Origin: Alphaproteobacteria bacterium
GTDB lineage: Bacteria; Pseudomonadota; Alphaproteobacteria; JAGPBS01
Length of the DNA stretch: 45,550 nucleotides
Direction of reading: 5' to 3'
Assembly (NCBI GenBank): GCA_018063245.1
Contig: JAGPBS010000010.1
Location: 1 to 45,550 of the forward strand
The first letter of the stretch is position 1. Each line of letters starts with the position of its first letter. Position numbers and translations under genes: made by a program. Under the pieces are notes generated by a model. It had not been told where the DNA came from. It made no database searches and saw nothing but the letters and a program-made list of their open reading frames with translations. Shown in pieces: positions 20,123 through 28,602 of this stretch.

Positions 20123-22372
20123 TTATCGTTTTGTATTTAACGATAAAAGTTTTGAAAAATCAAGTGCTGGCATCGCCTTATGATAAAAAAATCCTTGCCC
20201 ATACAAGCAACCGGCATCAAGCATGAACTTTTCTTGCTCTGCAGTCTCAATGCCCTCAGCAATAATGGTCATATCAAGCTCATGGCCTAACTTAACCAGC
20301 CCCTTTACAAGCTGAGCTGTACTATGCTGATCTGACAAATGATGAATAAATTGCTTGTCAATCTTAATTGTATCAATGGGCAATTGATGCAAGAAGGATA
20401 AAGATGAATACCCCGTGCCAAAATCATCAAGACAAAGCTTAACGCCAATATCCCTCAACTGACCCAAAATCTCTTGAGCCCTATCTATATCTCTCAGCAA
20501 AATACCTTCCGTCAACTCAATGCTCAGCAATTCGGGTTTTATGCCATATTCTTCAATTGTTTCGCGAATAATCGTAATAAAATTCTGATCAACCAACCAC
20601 CTCATCGACACATTTAACGAAACATTTAACTCGTAACCAGCCTTTTGCCATTCAACCATGTTATGACATGTGTCTTTCAATATTTTTTCACTGAGCTGAA
20701 CAATCAATCCACTCTGCTCACAAATGGATAAAAACTCTTCAGGCAAGGCAATCGAGTCGTCTTTTTTGTGCCAACGTGACAGAACCTCTGCCCCAACAAC
20801 TCTTTTTGTTTTCAAATCCAAAATTGGCTGAAAATAAGTCAAGATTCCTTCATTTTTAACAGCAAACTTAATCTCACTCTCAATCTTCTCATAAACTTCA
20901 GATAAAAAAGGCCTTCTAGGTTCTGCAAAAACATAAGATGTTCCCGCTATATCAGATGCACGATACATTGCCTCTTCAGCAATTTCTACCAATTCAATCG
21001 GTGTTTTTCCTTGATCTGGATAGATGGAAACGCCAATACTTGCTGCAACATGGTAGCTTTTAGCCATCACATCAACCGGAATCTCTAAAACATCCACAAG
21101 CCGGTTTGCGATGATTCTGGCATCGTTCTTATGAGAAAGTCCTGTCAACGCCAACACAAATTCATCTTCATGAAAGTGACCAAGAATATCACCCTTCCGA
21201 TCCAACTCTTGAAACCGATCAGCAACAGCTTTAATAATATTATTCTGAATCAACTTGCCATAATGACCGTAGTTTCTTTTAAAATAATCAAGATGGATAA
21301 AGAGAACAGCTGCCTTTTTACGAGACCTTGCTGTTGTGTTCAAGGCGGTCTTCAAAAGACTCAAAAAGAAATTCCGGTTTGGCAGACCTGTGATTTTATC
21401 AACAGGGCGTATTTTTTCGAGCTCAATATCTTTCTGGATCCGCTCAATTTCACGCTCTAAAATAGCATGCAACATCTTTAAAAGAGATAACCTGGCATTA
21501 TCCCACTTCCCATGCATCTTTGAAGTCGCCAGACAAAGAACTGAAGACAACTCATCCTGATGAGCAAGGGGCAGAAAAAGACAAGAAGTTACATTCGCTT
21601 TATCTAGTTCATTCTTATCTTGGCTTTCAGCCTTTAAATCCTTACGACTATCCGAAATAATCACGTCATTAATATGTAAAAGGCGATTGAAAAAATATGG
21701 AGTTGCCTCCATTGACAAGGTCATGACCTCAGTAAGAGGCTCTTTATCATCTGAATCCACCCAAACATACTGCGGGATTAATTTTTCTGTTTCACGTTCA
21801 AACTGATAGAGAACAATATGCTCGACATCCACAAATGTTCCCAACAACGTCAGTGCCGTTCTCATTTGCTGATCCAAAAGCTCAGCTGTCTGGTGATGCG
21901 TGATAAAATTATTGATAAAGAGCTGAATCAATTCTTGCAGAGGATCAATCTTCTGCTCTGGTGTTGGATGTTGAATGGTTAAAACTGGCAACTCCTTGTT
22001 TGAGAATTGGCAGAACAAATCCATTGAGGTCTGAAAGCTATAAAAAGAAAGGCGACGAATCTCATCACTTTTTGATAAAAGAGCCTCATCGAGCTCTTGC
22101 TTCGTTAGGACAACAAAGTGACAATGATCCTCAGTTGTAATGGTGTAGGTATTCGGCTCATCAAAAAAACAAGACTCCCATCCAAAGAGGCTAAGTGGTT
22201 TTGAATATTCAATTTTACGCCCTGTTGAATCAACAATCGAGACAACACCTTTTTTCAGCAAATAAATACGATGTGATACCTTACCAGATTCGAGAATTAC
22301 GGTGCCTTTTAAATATTGCGCAGGCGTCCCTTTAGCAAATATTTTATGATCTCCAAGACGGATAATACTCAT
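20123..22372 (-). CDS. cNMP-GAF-GGDEF-EAL signalling protein, probable c-di-GMP phosphodiesterase, 749 aa
   Basis: The domain order is a cyclic-nucleotide-binding-like domain (about 15-115), a GAF domain (about 165-315), GGDEF (about 325-480) and EAL (about 500-745). In the GGDEF domain the catalytic signature is HEDEF, lacking both glycines, so cyclase activity is unlikely and it may bind GTP as a regulator. The EAL domain keeps the catalytic set: EVL for EAL, SLNVS, ELTEG, LDDFGTG, IKIDKQ, AEGIE and GQGF. It should hydrolyse c-di-GMP in response to ligands of the first two domains. No membrane helix is seen. It begins the unit leading to trhO and the exporter, hinting that surface-glycan output and c-di-GMP are linked. 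Confidence 0.93.
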   Translation of the reverse strand: MSIIRLGDHKIFAKGTPAQYLKGTVILESGKVSHRIYLLKKGVVSIVDSTGRKIEYSKPLSLFGWESCFFDEPNTYTITTEDHCHFVVLTKQELDEALLSKSDEIRRLSFYSFQTSMDLFCQFSNKELPVLTIQHPTPEQKIDPLQELIQLFINNFITHHQTAELLDQQMRTALTLLGTFVDVEHIVLYQFERETEKLIPQYVWVDSDDKEPLTEVMTLSMEATPYFFNRLLHINDVIISDSRKDLKAESQDKNELDKANVTSCLFLPLAHQDELSSVLCLATSKMHGKWDNARLSLLKMLHAILEREIERIQKDIELEKIRPVDKITGLPNRNFFLSLLKTALNTTARSRKKAAVLFIHLDYFKRNYGHYGKLIQNNIIKAVADRFQELDRKGDILGHFHEDEFVLALTGLSHKNDARIIANRLVDVLEIPVDVMAKSYHVAASIGVSIYPDQGKTPIELVEIAEEAMYRASDIAGTSYVFAEPRRPFLSEVYEKIESEIKFAVKNEGILTYFQPILDLKTKRVVGAEVLSRWHKKDDSIALPEEFLSICEQSGLIVQLSEKILKDTCHNMVEWQKAGYELNVSLNVSMRWLVDQNFITIIRETIEEYGIKPELLSIELTEGILLRDIDRAQEILGQLRDIGVKLCLDDFGTGYSSLSFLHQLPIDTIKIDKQFIHHLSDQHSTAQLVKGLVKLGHELDMTIIAEGIETAEQEKFMLDAGCLYGQGFFYHKAMPALDFSKLLSLNTKR

Positions 22373-22534
22373 ACGTTAATCCTATTTATTTTTTATTTAT
22401 GATATTTTACTCAATATTCACATAGAAACACCAGAGAAAAATGCAGAATTATTTTATCAGATTGACAGTTTCATAGCGCTCAATCTAATCTAATAATGAA
22501 TAAAGCGATTAAATCACATAAAGGACAATTTTTC

Positions 22535-23065
22535 ATGAAAAAAATCTTTTTGAATTTCAAAGCGAATAAAACATCCCCTTTCTTTTGGATTAAAGTTGTT
22601 GCGCTGATTGACTTTCTTGCTGCTTTGAGTATTGTGACATCTGTTCTCGTGAACGTTTATATGAATCATCAAACGAACGTCTTTCTTAATCAGTACTTAA
22701 GTGAAATTCTCATCACCCTCGGGCTGCCCCTCCTCTATTTCGTCCTTTTCCATTTTCTGCCTGAAAAACGGATCAATCTTCAAATTGTCAAATACTTCTG
22801 CCTTATCCAAATCCCCGCTTTTAATCTTGGATTTGTGGGTTATAAGCTTGGCCTGATGCTGCCTCTTTTTGTCACTTACGAAAAGCAAATCATTGATGCC
22901 GTCAAAACAAATTTAGCATTTAACGTTTCATGGAATGTCGGGCTTGACTCCTGGATCGCCTACGATGCCTCAATCCCTTTCACAGTCGACGGATTAGGCA
23001 TCAATCTTTTTGCACTTGCAATTTTCCTCTTAACAACCTATAAATTAAAGAAAACAAGACGATAG
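22535..23065 (+). CDS. Hypothetical inner-membrane protein, 176 aa
   Basis: Four hydrophobic helices are predicted: about residues 17-40, 55-72, 85-105 and 150-168 counted from this start, with a basic N-terminus (MKKIFLNFKANK) and a basic C-terminus (YKLKKTRR), so both ends are probably cytoplasmic. An ATG at 22496 would add 13 residues, but AAAGGA lies nine bases before the ATG at 22535. No family was recognised. It is divergent from the EAL gene and lies 46 bp before the mechanosensitive channel gene in the same direction. Confidence 0.7.
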   Translation: MKKIFLNFKANKTSPFFWIKVVALIDFLAALSIVTSVLVNVYMNHQTNVFLNQYLSEILITLGLPLLYFVLFHFLPEKRINLQIVKYFCLIQIPAFNLGFVGYKLGLMLPLFVTYEKQIIDAVKTNLAFNVSWNVGLDSWIAYDASIPFTVDGLGINLFALAIFLLTTYKLKKTRR

Positions 23066-23111
23066 AATATTCTTCAATCAACAGGCCTTAAAATTGCCTT
23101 AGGAGCAAGTC

Positions 23112-23951
23112 ATGAATTTAGCTGAAATTAAGGATAACGTTGTTCCTCCTTATGTCTCAGACTTTTTATATAATGAAGGCTTTGATTACGCCAACCGCAT
23201 TTTCTATGCAATTCTGATCCTTGTTATTGGTTATTATTGCGTGCGCTTTGTCAATATGTTCACCCAAAAGGTCTTAAAGAAAGCAAAAATTGAAAGCAGT
23301 ATCCGGTCTTTTTTAACCAACATTATCAAAGCTCTTTGCTACACTTTTATTGTCATTGCTGCTTTAAGCAAGATAGGAATCGATACAACGTCCATGGCTG
23401 CTGCCATCGCCGCTGCTGGTCTTGCTATCGGTCTCTCCTTACAAAATTCACTTTCTAACTTTGCCGCTGGTGTTATGATTGTAATCTTTAAATTCTTCCG
23501 GGTTGATGACTTTATTCAAGTCGCAGATATAGAAGGAACAGTTGAAGAAATCAGTATTCTCACCACAACCCTCATCGCAAAGGATAATCGAGAAATTATC
23601 ATCCCTAACAGCCAAATGATTTCGGGCCATCTTATCAACTATAGCAAAAAGCCAACCCGTCGTGTGGATATTGAAATCGCTGTTAGCTACGAAGAAAACA
23701 TCAAAACGGTTCAAAATATTTTGCTGGATATCTTAGCGCAAGATCCTCGCATCTTAGCCGATCCTAAACCAGATGTTGTCGTTGGACGTCTTGATGAAAA
23801 TGCAGTTCATTTTTACGTCAGACCTTGGGTTCTCAATGCTGATTATTGGCCTGTCAAATTTGACCTGCTTGCCAATATCAAAACGGCAATGGATCGGGAA
23901 TCTATCCTCACGCCATGGCTTACCTACGAGCGCGGCACAAAACATCCTTAA
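23112..23951 (+). CDS. Small-conductance mechanosensitive channel, MscS family, 279 aa
   Basis: The protein opens under membrane tension and releases solutes after osmotic downshock. It shows three membrane helices (about residues 27-50, 72-92 and 98-125). The pore-lining third helix is rich in Ala and Gly (AAAIAAAGLAIGLSLQ), followed by the conserved beta domain with VDDFIQVADIEGTVEEI and PNSQMISGHLINYS, and a C-terminal alpha/beta domain. Length fits the minimal E. coli type. AGGAG lies seven bases before the ATG. The next small gene starts 14 bp after the stop. Confidence 0.95.
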   Translation: MNLAEIKDNVVPPYVSDFLYNEGFDYANRIFYAILILVIGYYCVRFVNMFTQKVLKKAKIESSIRSFLTNIIKALCYTFIVIAALSKIGIDTTSMAAAIAAAGLAIGLSLQNSLSNFAAGVMIVIFKFFRVDDFIQVADIEGTVEEISILTTTLIAKDNREIIIPNSQMISGHLINYSKKPTRRVDIEIAVSYEENIKTVQNILLDILAQDPRILADPKPDVVVGRLDENAVHFYVRPWVLNADYWPVKFDLLANIKTAMDRESILTPWLTYERGTKHP

Positions 23952-23965
23952 AAGGTAATAGCCCG

Positions 23966-24151
23966 ATGATATCCGATATAGAATATAAGCGACTTCTTGA
24001 CATTGAAACAGCTTTATTAATCCTACAAGCCAGAACCACAAAAGAAAAAGGATTTATTGGAGAAGATAAAAGCGTAGCATTACTAAAAGATATGCTCAAT
24101 ACTAAGGAGCCAGAGGAGTACTCGCCGCCTCTTGAGCCTGAGTCTTTTTAA
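23966..24151 (+). CDS. Small hypothetical protein, 61 aa
   Basis: The reading frame follows the mscS-type gene after 14 bp, with AAAGGT in the gap before the ATG. The protein is acidic and helical at first (DIEYKRLLDIETALLILQ) and ends in a Pro/Glu-rich tail. Its last 50 bp overlap the end of mltG on the other strand. No family was recognised; translation signals and operon-like spacing are the support. Confidence 0.5.
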   Translation: MISDIEYKRLLDIETALLILQARTTKEKGFIGEDKSVALLKDMLNTKEPEEYSPPLEPESF

Positions 24152-25112
24152 TCACACGCCACTTTGCAACATTTTTGAGATGCTCATCATAGGTCACAGC
24201 AAAGACATGACCGCCCTCACCGTTTGCAACGAAATAGAGATAAGCACTCTTTTCTGGATTCAACACAGCCTCAATTGATTTTTTACCCGGGCTACAAATC
24301 GGCTTTGGCGGCAAGCCCGCATGTACATAAGTGTTGTAAGGAGACAGATCTTTCAAATCTATCAAAGTCAAATCTCTACCCAGATCAAACTTACCTTCCG
24401 TTAGACCATAAACAACGGTTGGATCAGCCTGCAAAGGCATTTTAATCGCCAGTCGATTTAAATAAAGACCCGCAACCAATGGCCGTTCAATCGGTAAAGC
24501 TGTTTCCTTTTCAACAATCGAGGCAAGTGTTAAAACTTCCTCCTTTGTCGTTAACATCATACTCTGATCACGCATGGCCCAGGCCTTATCAAAAAATGTT
24601 ACCATCTCCTTCTTCATACGCAATACCATATCAGATCTTGTATCACCATAGGTGTAATTGTAAGTCTCAGGCATCAGCTCACCCTCATCAGGTAAAGGTG
24701 TCGGCAAAACGCCTGAAAGCCTTTCCGCAGCCTCAACAAGATTGAAAATTTCGCGCATTGTAAGCCCTTCTGGAATAGTCAATTGATGCACAATAGACTC
24801 GCCCTTCACCAAAATATCAACCACCTCTTGATAGCTTGCTTTTAATGGAAAAAGATATTCACCTGCCCGTAATGATTTATGTTTTTGAGACAGCGCAACA
24901 TAGGCTTTGAATAAAAAAGCATCCCGAATAACACCAGCAGATTCGAGCTGATCTGCCATTTCATGGATCGATTCACCCTTTTCAATCAGAGTGATCCGAT
25001 CTTCTGGCAATGGACCCGAACGCATAAAGTCATAAAAAGAACCCAAAGCAATGAAAGAAATGAGTAAAATAAGACTCAAAAAGAGGATTATCCATTTATT
25101 GGCTGATGTCAT
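24102..25112 (-). CDS. mltG: Endolytic murein transglycosylase MltG, 336 aa
   Basis: MltG is an inner-membrane lytic transglycosylase that cuts nascent glycan strands and so sets their length. A single N-terminal membrane helix (about residues 8-27) is followed by a LysM-like region and the YceG catalytic domain. The conserved ASIVEKET motif contains catalytic Glu201, and NTYVHAGLPPKPICSPG and DEHLKN further identify the family. It lies on its own, some 0.9 kb from the dcw cluster, reading in the same direction. GGGGGA precedes the start with a somewhat long spacing. The 3' end overlaps a small convergent gene. Confidence 0.95.
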   Translation of the reverse strand: MTSANKWIILFLSLILLISFIALGSFYDFMRSGPLPEDRITLIEKGESIHEMADQLESAGVIRDAFLFKAYVALSQKHKSLRAGEYLFPLKASYQEVVDILVKGESIVHQLTIPEGLTMREIFNLVEAAERLSGVLPTPLPDEGELMPETYNYTYGDTRSDMVLRMKKEMVTFFDKAWAMRDQSMMLTTKEEVLTLASIVEKETALPIERPLVAGLYLNRLAIKMPLQADPTVVYGLTEGKFDLGRDLTLIDLKDLSPYNTYVHAGLPPKPICSPGKKSIEAVLNPEKSAYLYFVANGEGGHVFAVTYDEHLKNVAKWRVIKKTQAQEAASTPLAP

Positions 25113-25296
25113 GTAAAGTATTTTCCCCCGGGTTGATCGTTCTTATTTTAAGTGAGTCAGGAAAATAACTCAAGATTAGATTCAAACGACTCAGAATAAC
25201 ACATTAGAAGGATATGATGGAAGAACGACATAAATGCGTTTCTAACCCTCACCATTGTCAGGTATGAAAGAGTCAAAAATCTTGATGAAAGTTCTT

Positions 25297-25386
25297 CGTC
25301 ATTGCGAGCCGGTCGGAGACCGGCGTGGCAATCTTATGGATTTGAAAGAGAAGATCGCCACGTCGCTAACGCTCCTCGCGATGACG
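25297..25386. repeat. Inverted-repeat element, family S, copy S1
   Basis: This is the main structure in the 411 bp gap between rpmE and mltG. It opens with CGTCATTGCGAG and closes with CTCGCGATGACG. The inner arms are CGTGGCAATCTT and AGATCGCCACG, with the hairpin GCCGGTC/GACCGGC on the left. Architecture is the same as family R, with different outer bases. Elements of this look are widespread in alphaproteobacteria. The flanks (25113-25296 and 25387-25463) hold a 7 bp hairpin GGCTATA/TATAGCC (25427-25452) and nothing else recognised. Confidence 0.8.
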
Positions 25387-25463
25387 ATAGTACATATCAT
25401 CTATTCTGGATATAACAAAGAAATAAGGCTATAAAAAAATCTTCATATAGCCCCTCATAACAA

Positions 25464-25497
25464 AAATCACTCAGCAGATTAATCCACTGAGTGATTT
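25464..25497 (-). terminator. Rho-independent terminator of rpmE
   Basis: An 11 bp stem AAATCACTCAG/CTGAGTGATTT encloses a 12-base loop and is followed on the minus strand by a T-rich run. It starts 26 bp after the rpmE stop codon. Confidence 0.8.
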
Positions 25498-25523
25498 AAA
25501 CTTTACAAAACAAACGTAAACTC

Positions 25524-25739
25524 TTAGAACTTCAAGCCACCAAAACGATTTTCGAAGGCGTTACCTTGGTTTGATGAAATCACACGATGCTGACCTGTGT
25601 AAGCAGGATGTGACAAAGAATCAATCTCTAATGTCATTGTATCGCCTGGTTTACCCCAAGTTGTTCTCATTTTTACTTTTGTACCATCTGTTAAAATCAC
25701 ATTGATTTCATGGTAGGCTGGATGCGTATTCTCTTTCAT
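25524..25739 (-). CDS. rpmE: 50S ribosomal protein L31, zinc-free type, 71 aa
   Basis: L31 bridges the large and small ribosomal subunits near the central protuberance. The sequence begins MKENTHPAYHEI and keeps the family pattern LTDGTKVKMRTTWGK, SHPAYTGQ and FENRFGG. It has no Cys at all, so it is the form that does not bind zinc, which is usual in alphaproteobacteria. The reading frame is open further upstream, but the ATG at 25739 has GAGGA seven bases before it and gives the normal length. Terminator downstream, repeat R4 upstream; apparently a single-gene unit. Confidence 0.95.
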   Translation of the reverse strand: MKENTHPAYHEINVILTDGTKVKMRTTWGKPGDTMTLEIDSLSHPAYTGQHRVISSNQGNAFENRFGGLKF

Positions 25740-25861
25740 AACGTTCCTCATTTTTAAAGGCTTAATTGAATTTGACTCCCATTTATAATATATGAAACAC
25801 CAAATTGCAAGGGATAATTTCAAAATAATACAAGCCACTGAAAAATAGAAATCTTGAGAAC

Positions 25862-26020
25862 CGTCATTCAGAGCCACCTCCCTTAAGAGGTGGCGCCTGT
25901 CCCGCCGAAGCACGCAGTGCGTAGAAGGATGGAATCTCGTCATTATACCAATGATAACATTCTTTATTGATAAATCGTAGAGACTCCACGGGCTCTCTTC
26001 AGAGAGCCCTCTGAGTGACG
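25862..26020. repeat. Composite inverted-repeat element, family R, copy R4, interrupted
   Basis: This lies in the 313 bp gap between ftsW and rpmE. The outer ends CGTCATTCAGAG and CTCTGAGTGACG, the left hairpin CCACCTC/GAGGTGG, the right hairpin GGGCTCTC/GAGAGCCC and the inner arms GGAATCTC and GAGACTCCACG are present. The left arm is split by a 34 bp T element after GTGGCG, making this copy longer (159 bp) than the others. The flanks 25740-25861 and 26021-26052 show only AT-rich DNA; the rpmE promoter should be in the former but was not fixed. Confidence 0.85.
25896..25929. repeat. Short element T, copy T1, nested in R4
   Basis: The 34 bp begin CCTGTCCCGCCGAAGCAC, carry the mini-hairpin GCAC-GCA-GTGC and end GTAGAAGGA. 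A near-identical copy lies at 36847-36879 and a longer relative at 36435-36483. Its clean placement within the left arm of R4, with both halves of the arm intact around it, shows an insertion. Confidence 0.75.
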
Positions 26021-26052
26021 ATTTTCGAGCATTCTTAAACCTTAAACTGGCC

Positions 26053-27180
26053 TCACACCAAATGATCGGGCATATTCAGATTACGCTTCGTCAAACAAAG
26101 CATTGCTCCTGCACCAAAGCCTAGGGCTAGCATGGAAGATCCTCCGTATGAAATAAAGGGAAGCGTCATCCCTTTGGTCGGAATCATGTTCAAGGCTGAT
26201 GCCATATTCACAAAAGCTTGCGTTCCGAACTGAATCAAAAGACCGCCCATGGCAAGGGTGATAAAATCATTCCTCTCTTTCATCACCTTCATAAACCCAC
26301 GCAATAGCAAGGCCAGAAACAAGAAAACCAAGACAAGACACCAAATCAAACCAAACTCTTCTCCTGCAACTGAGAAGATAAAGTCAGCATGAGCATCTGG
26401 TAAATACATCTTAACCGTTCCCTGCCCTGGACCTGTGCCAAAAATATGGCCATTGATAAAGGCATCAAGCGATTGATCAATCTGATAATTATCACCAGCC
26501 GCCGGATCCAAAAAGCGATTGATACGACTCGAGAAGTGAGGAAAGAAAAAATAGGCCAACAGCGCCGAGACAGCTGCAATCGCGGCCAAAACAACCAGAT
26601 AAATAATCGGAAGACCATTTAAAAAAATCTGCCCCATCCAGCTGGTGATTAAAAGAAAGCTCATCCCCATGTCAGGCTGCAGAATTAACAAAGCCAGGCA
26701 AACAAGAAAAAGCCCCGTTGCCAGATATTTCCCTGGAAAGAGCTTCTTTTTATTCTGATGCGCCAAAAGTGAAGCTGTCACAATAATGAAAAAAGGTTTC
26801 AAGAATTCTGATGGCTGAATTGAAAAACCACTAAAATGGAGCCATCTTTTCGCCCCTTTAATCTCAACGCCAAAAAATAAAGTCAGAACAAGCAGCACTA
26901 AAAAGACAAACAAAATCGGATAGCTTACTTTTTCTAGCTGAGAGGGCGATAATAAAGATGTGCCTAAAATCAACAAGAGCGTCGGAACCAGCATAAAAAA
27001 ATGACGCTGCACAAAGTAGTACTGAGGCAATCCAATCCGAACAGCCACAGACGGACTCGCTGCCACAATCATAACAATTCCGTACAAGATCAAAGCCAGC
27101 AAAATGTAAAAAATGGTCCGATCAATTGTCCACCACCATCTTGCCAAAAAAGAGGTGTTGGTTCTTGAAAAACTAATCAT
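26053..27180 (-). CDS. ftsW: Septal peptidoglycan polymerase FtsW (SEDS family), 375 aa
   Basis: FtsW polymerises lipid II into glycan strands at the division site together with FtsI. The protein is a polytopic membrane protein of about ten helices with SEDS signatures: KRWLHFSGFSIQPSEF near residue 123, QPDMGMSFLL near 178, and PFISYGGSSMLALG near 350. RodA is the paralogue, but the place after murD in the dcw cluster favours FtsW. Its start overlaps the murD stop by 8 bp. It is the last gene of the cluster here; murG and murC, which normally follow, are not present in the window. Confidence 0.95.
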   Translation of the reverse strand: MISFSRTNTSFLARWWWTIDRTIFYILLALILYGIVMIVAASPSVAVRIGLPQYYFVQRHFFMLVPTLLLILGTSLLSPSQLEKVSYPILFVFLVLLVLTLFFGVEIKGAKRWLHFSGFSIQPSEFLKPFFIIVTASLLAHQNKKKLFPGKYLATGLFLVCLALLILQPDMGMSFLLITSWMGQIFLNGLPIIYLVVLAAIAAVSALLAYFFFPHFSSRINRFLDPAAGDNYQIDQSLDAFINGHIFGTGPGQGTVKMYLPDAHADFIFSVAGEEFGLIWCLVLVFLFLALLLRGFMKVMKERNDFITLAMGGLLIQFGTQAFVNMASALNMIPTKGMTLPFISYGGSSMLALGFGAGAMLCLTKRNLNMPDHLV

Positions 27181-28591
27181 AGATCACACCAACCTGTTTT
27201 TGACCAGCAAAGTGCTGCTGGACAAGATCCATAAAGTAATCACCCCGATGCTCAAAATTTTTGAATTGGTCAAAGGATGCACAGGCTGGTGATAACAGAA
27301 TCGTTCCCCCTTCAAGACCTGCTTCTATCGCATCTTGTGAGGCTTGTAAAAAAGCTTCATCCAATGTGTTAAATCTTTCCACTGCAAGTTTTTTGGTCAG
27401 CCATGGCTCAAAAAGACCCGCTGACTCGCCATAAAGATAGGCTTTTTTGATCTTTGTGTAGAAGGGATCAAAGCAATCAAATGAGCTACTCTGATCGGAT
27501 TTTGGAACACCGCCAATGAGCCAAAAGATAGAATCATAACAAGACAAAGCCTTAGAGGCTGCGTCCGGATTGGTTGCCTTGCTATCATTGATGATCTCAA
27601 TGCGATTAATCTTTGTCACCAATTGCTGGCGATGTTTCAAGCCCGGAAATGACCGAATATGACTAATCACCTCAAAGGCTGGCAAGCCAAGCGCACGACA
27701 AGCAATATAGGCGGCTAGAGCATTTTGATGGTTATGTGCGCCTCTTAAAGCACTCATCTCATTAAAATCAGAACTAAATGGCTCTTGATTAGGTAACTCA
27801 TCACAAAGCCATCCATCCCTCATCCTCGGCAAACCGTCATAGACCTGATTCACACACAAAGCATATACATTCTTTATTTTGCCAGATTGCGTAAATTGAT
27901 CATAAATTGCTTTGGTTTCAGGCTCTTCAATGCCAATAATCGCGGCTCCATCCTTTTTGGTCATCTCAAATAGTTTCGCTTTAGCCTTGACATACTCTGC
28001 CATCGTTCCATGATGCGACAAATGATCTTCAGTGATATTCAAAAGAATTGAGACATCGGACTTCAAAAAACCACTCATCTCAAGCTGGTAGGATGAAAGT
28101 TCAAGCACATAAACACCATCAGCACCAAGTGGATCAAGCGTTAAGGCTGCTGTTCCCAAATTACCACCGCACGATGTCTTCAAACCACTTTGCTCCAAAA
28201 TATGATGAATCAAAGCCGTTGTTGTTGATTTACCATTTGTCCCTGTAATGCATACATAGCGCGCCTGAGGTTGAGAGAGTGCCAGGATATCAATATCTGT
28301 TGCAATTACTGTTTGATGCGCATTCGCCTTTGTAATGAGCGGATGGATTTCTGGAAAATAAGCAGGTATGCCCGGGGACCAGAGTAAATAATCAATATCT
28401 GCAAAATCCGCCTCATACAAATTCACAAGCGGAATTTGAGCCTCAGCTGCTCTCAAGCGTGCTTCTTCCTGATCATCCCAAGCGCACAGCTGCGCATCAG
28501 CCTCACGCAAGGCTTTACAAATAGAAAGCCCCGTTACGCCTAGCCCCATCACGGCAACTTTTTTTGCTTTTAAAAATTGTGGAACGATCAT
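27173..28591 (-). CDS. murD: UDP-MurNAc-L-alanine:D-glutamate ligase MurD, 472 aa
   Basis: MurD adds D-glutamate to UDP-MurNAc-L-Ala in the cytoplasm. The N-terminal Rossmann-like domain (KKVAVMGLGVTGLS) is followed by the Mur ligase ATP site CITGTNGKSTTTALI (about residue 115), a central domain with NITEDHLSHHG, and a C-terminal domain with NDSKATNPDA. The frame is open back to 28660, inside mraY, but the ATG at 28591 begins MIVPQFLKAKK, gives the normal length and leaves an 11 bp gap after mraY. It overlaps ftsW by 8 bp. Confidence 0.96.
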   Translation of the reverse strand: MIVPQFLKAKKVAVMGLGVTGLSICKALREADAQLCAWDDQEEARLRAAEAQIPLVNLYEADFADIDYLLWSPGIPAYFPEIHPLITKANAHQTVIATDIDILALSQPQARYVCITGTNGKSTTTALIHHILEQSGLKTSCGGNLGTAALTLDPLGADGVYVLELSSYQLEMSGFLKSDVSILLNITEDHLSHHGTMAEYVKAKAKLFEMTKKDGAAIIGIEEPETKAIYDQFTQSGKIKNVYALCVNQVYDGLPRMRDGWLCDELPNQEPFSSDFNEMSALRGAHNHQNALAAYIACRALGLPAFEVISHIRSFPGLKHRQQLVTKINRIEIINDSKATNPDAASKALSCYDSIFWLIGGVPKSDQSSSFDCFDPFYTKIKKAYLYGESAGLFEPWLTKKLAVERFNTLDEAFLQASQDAIEAGLEGGTILLSPACASFDQFKNFEHRGDYFMDLVQQHFAGQKQVGVIYD

Positions 28592-28602
28592 CTGAGACTC
28601 TC

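Noticed and set aside
25740-25943. N-terminal extension of L31 giving 139 aa
   Set aside because: The extra part reads through the R4 repeat, does not fit L31, and the ATG at 25739 has a proper GAGGA site.
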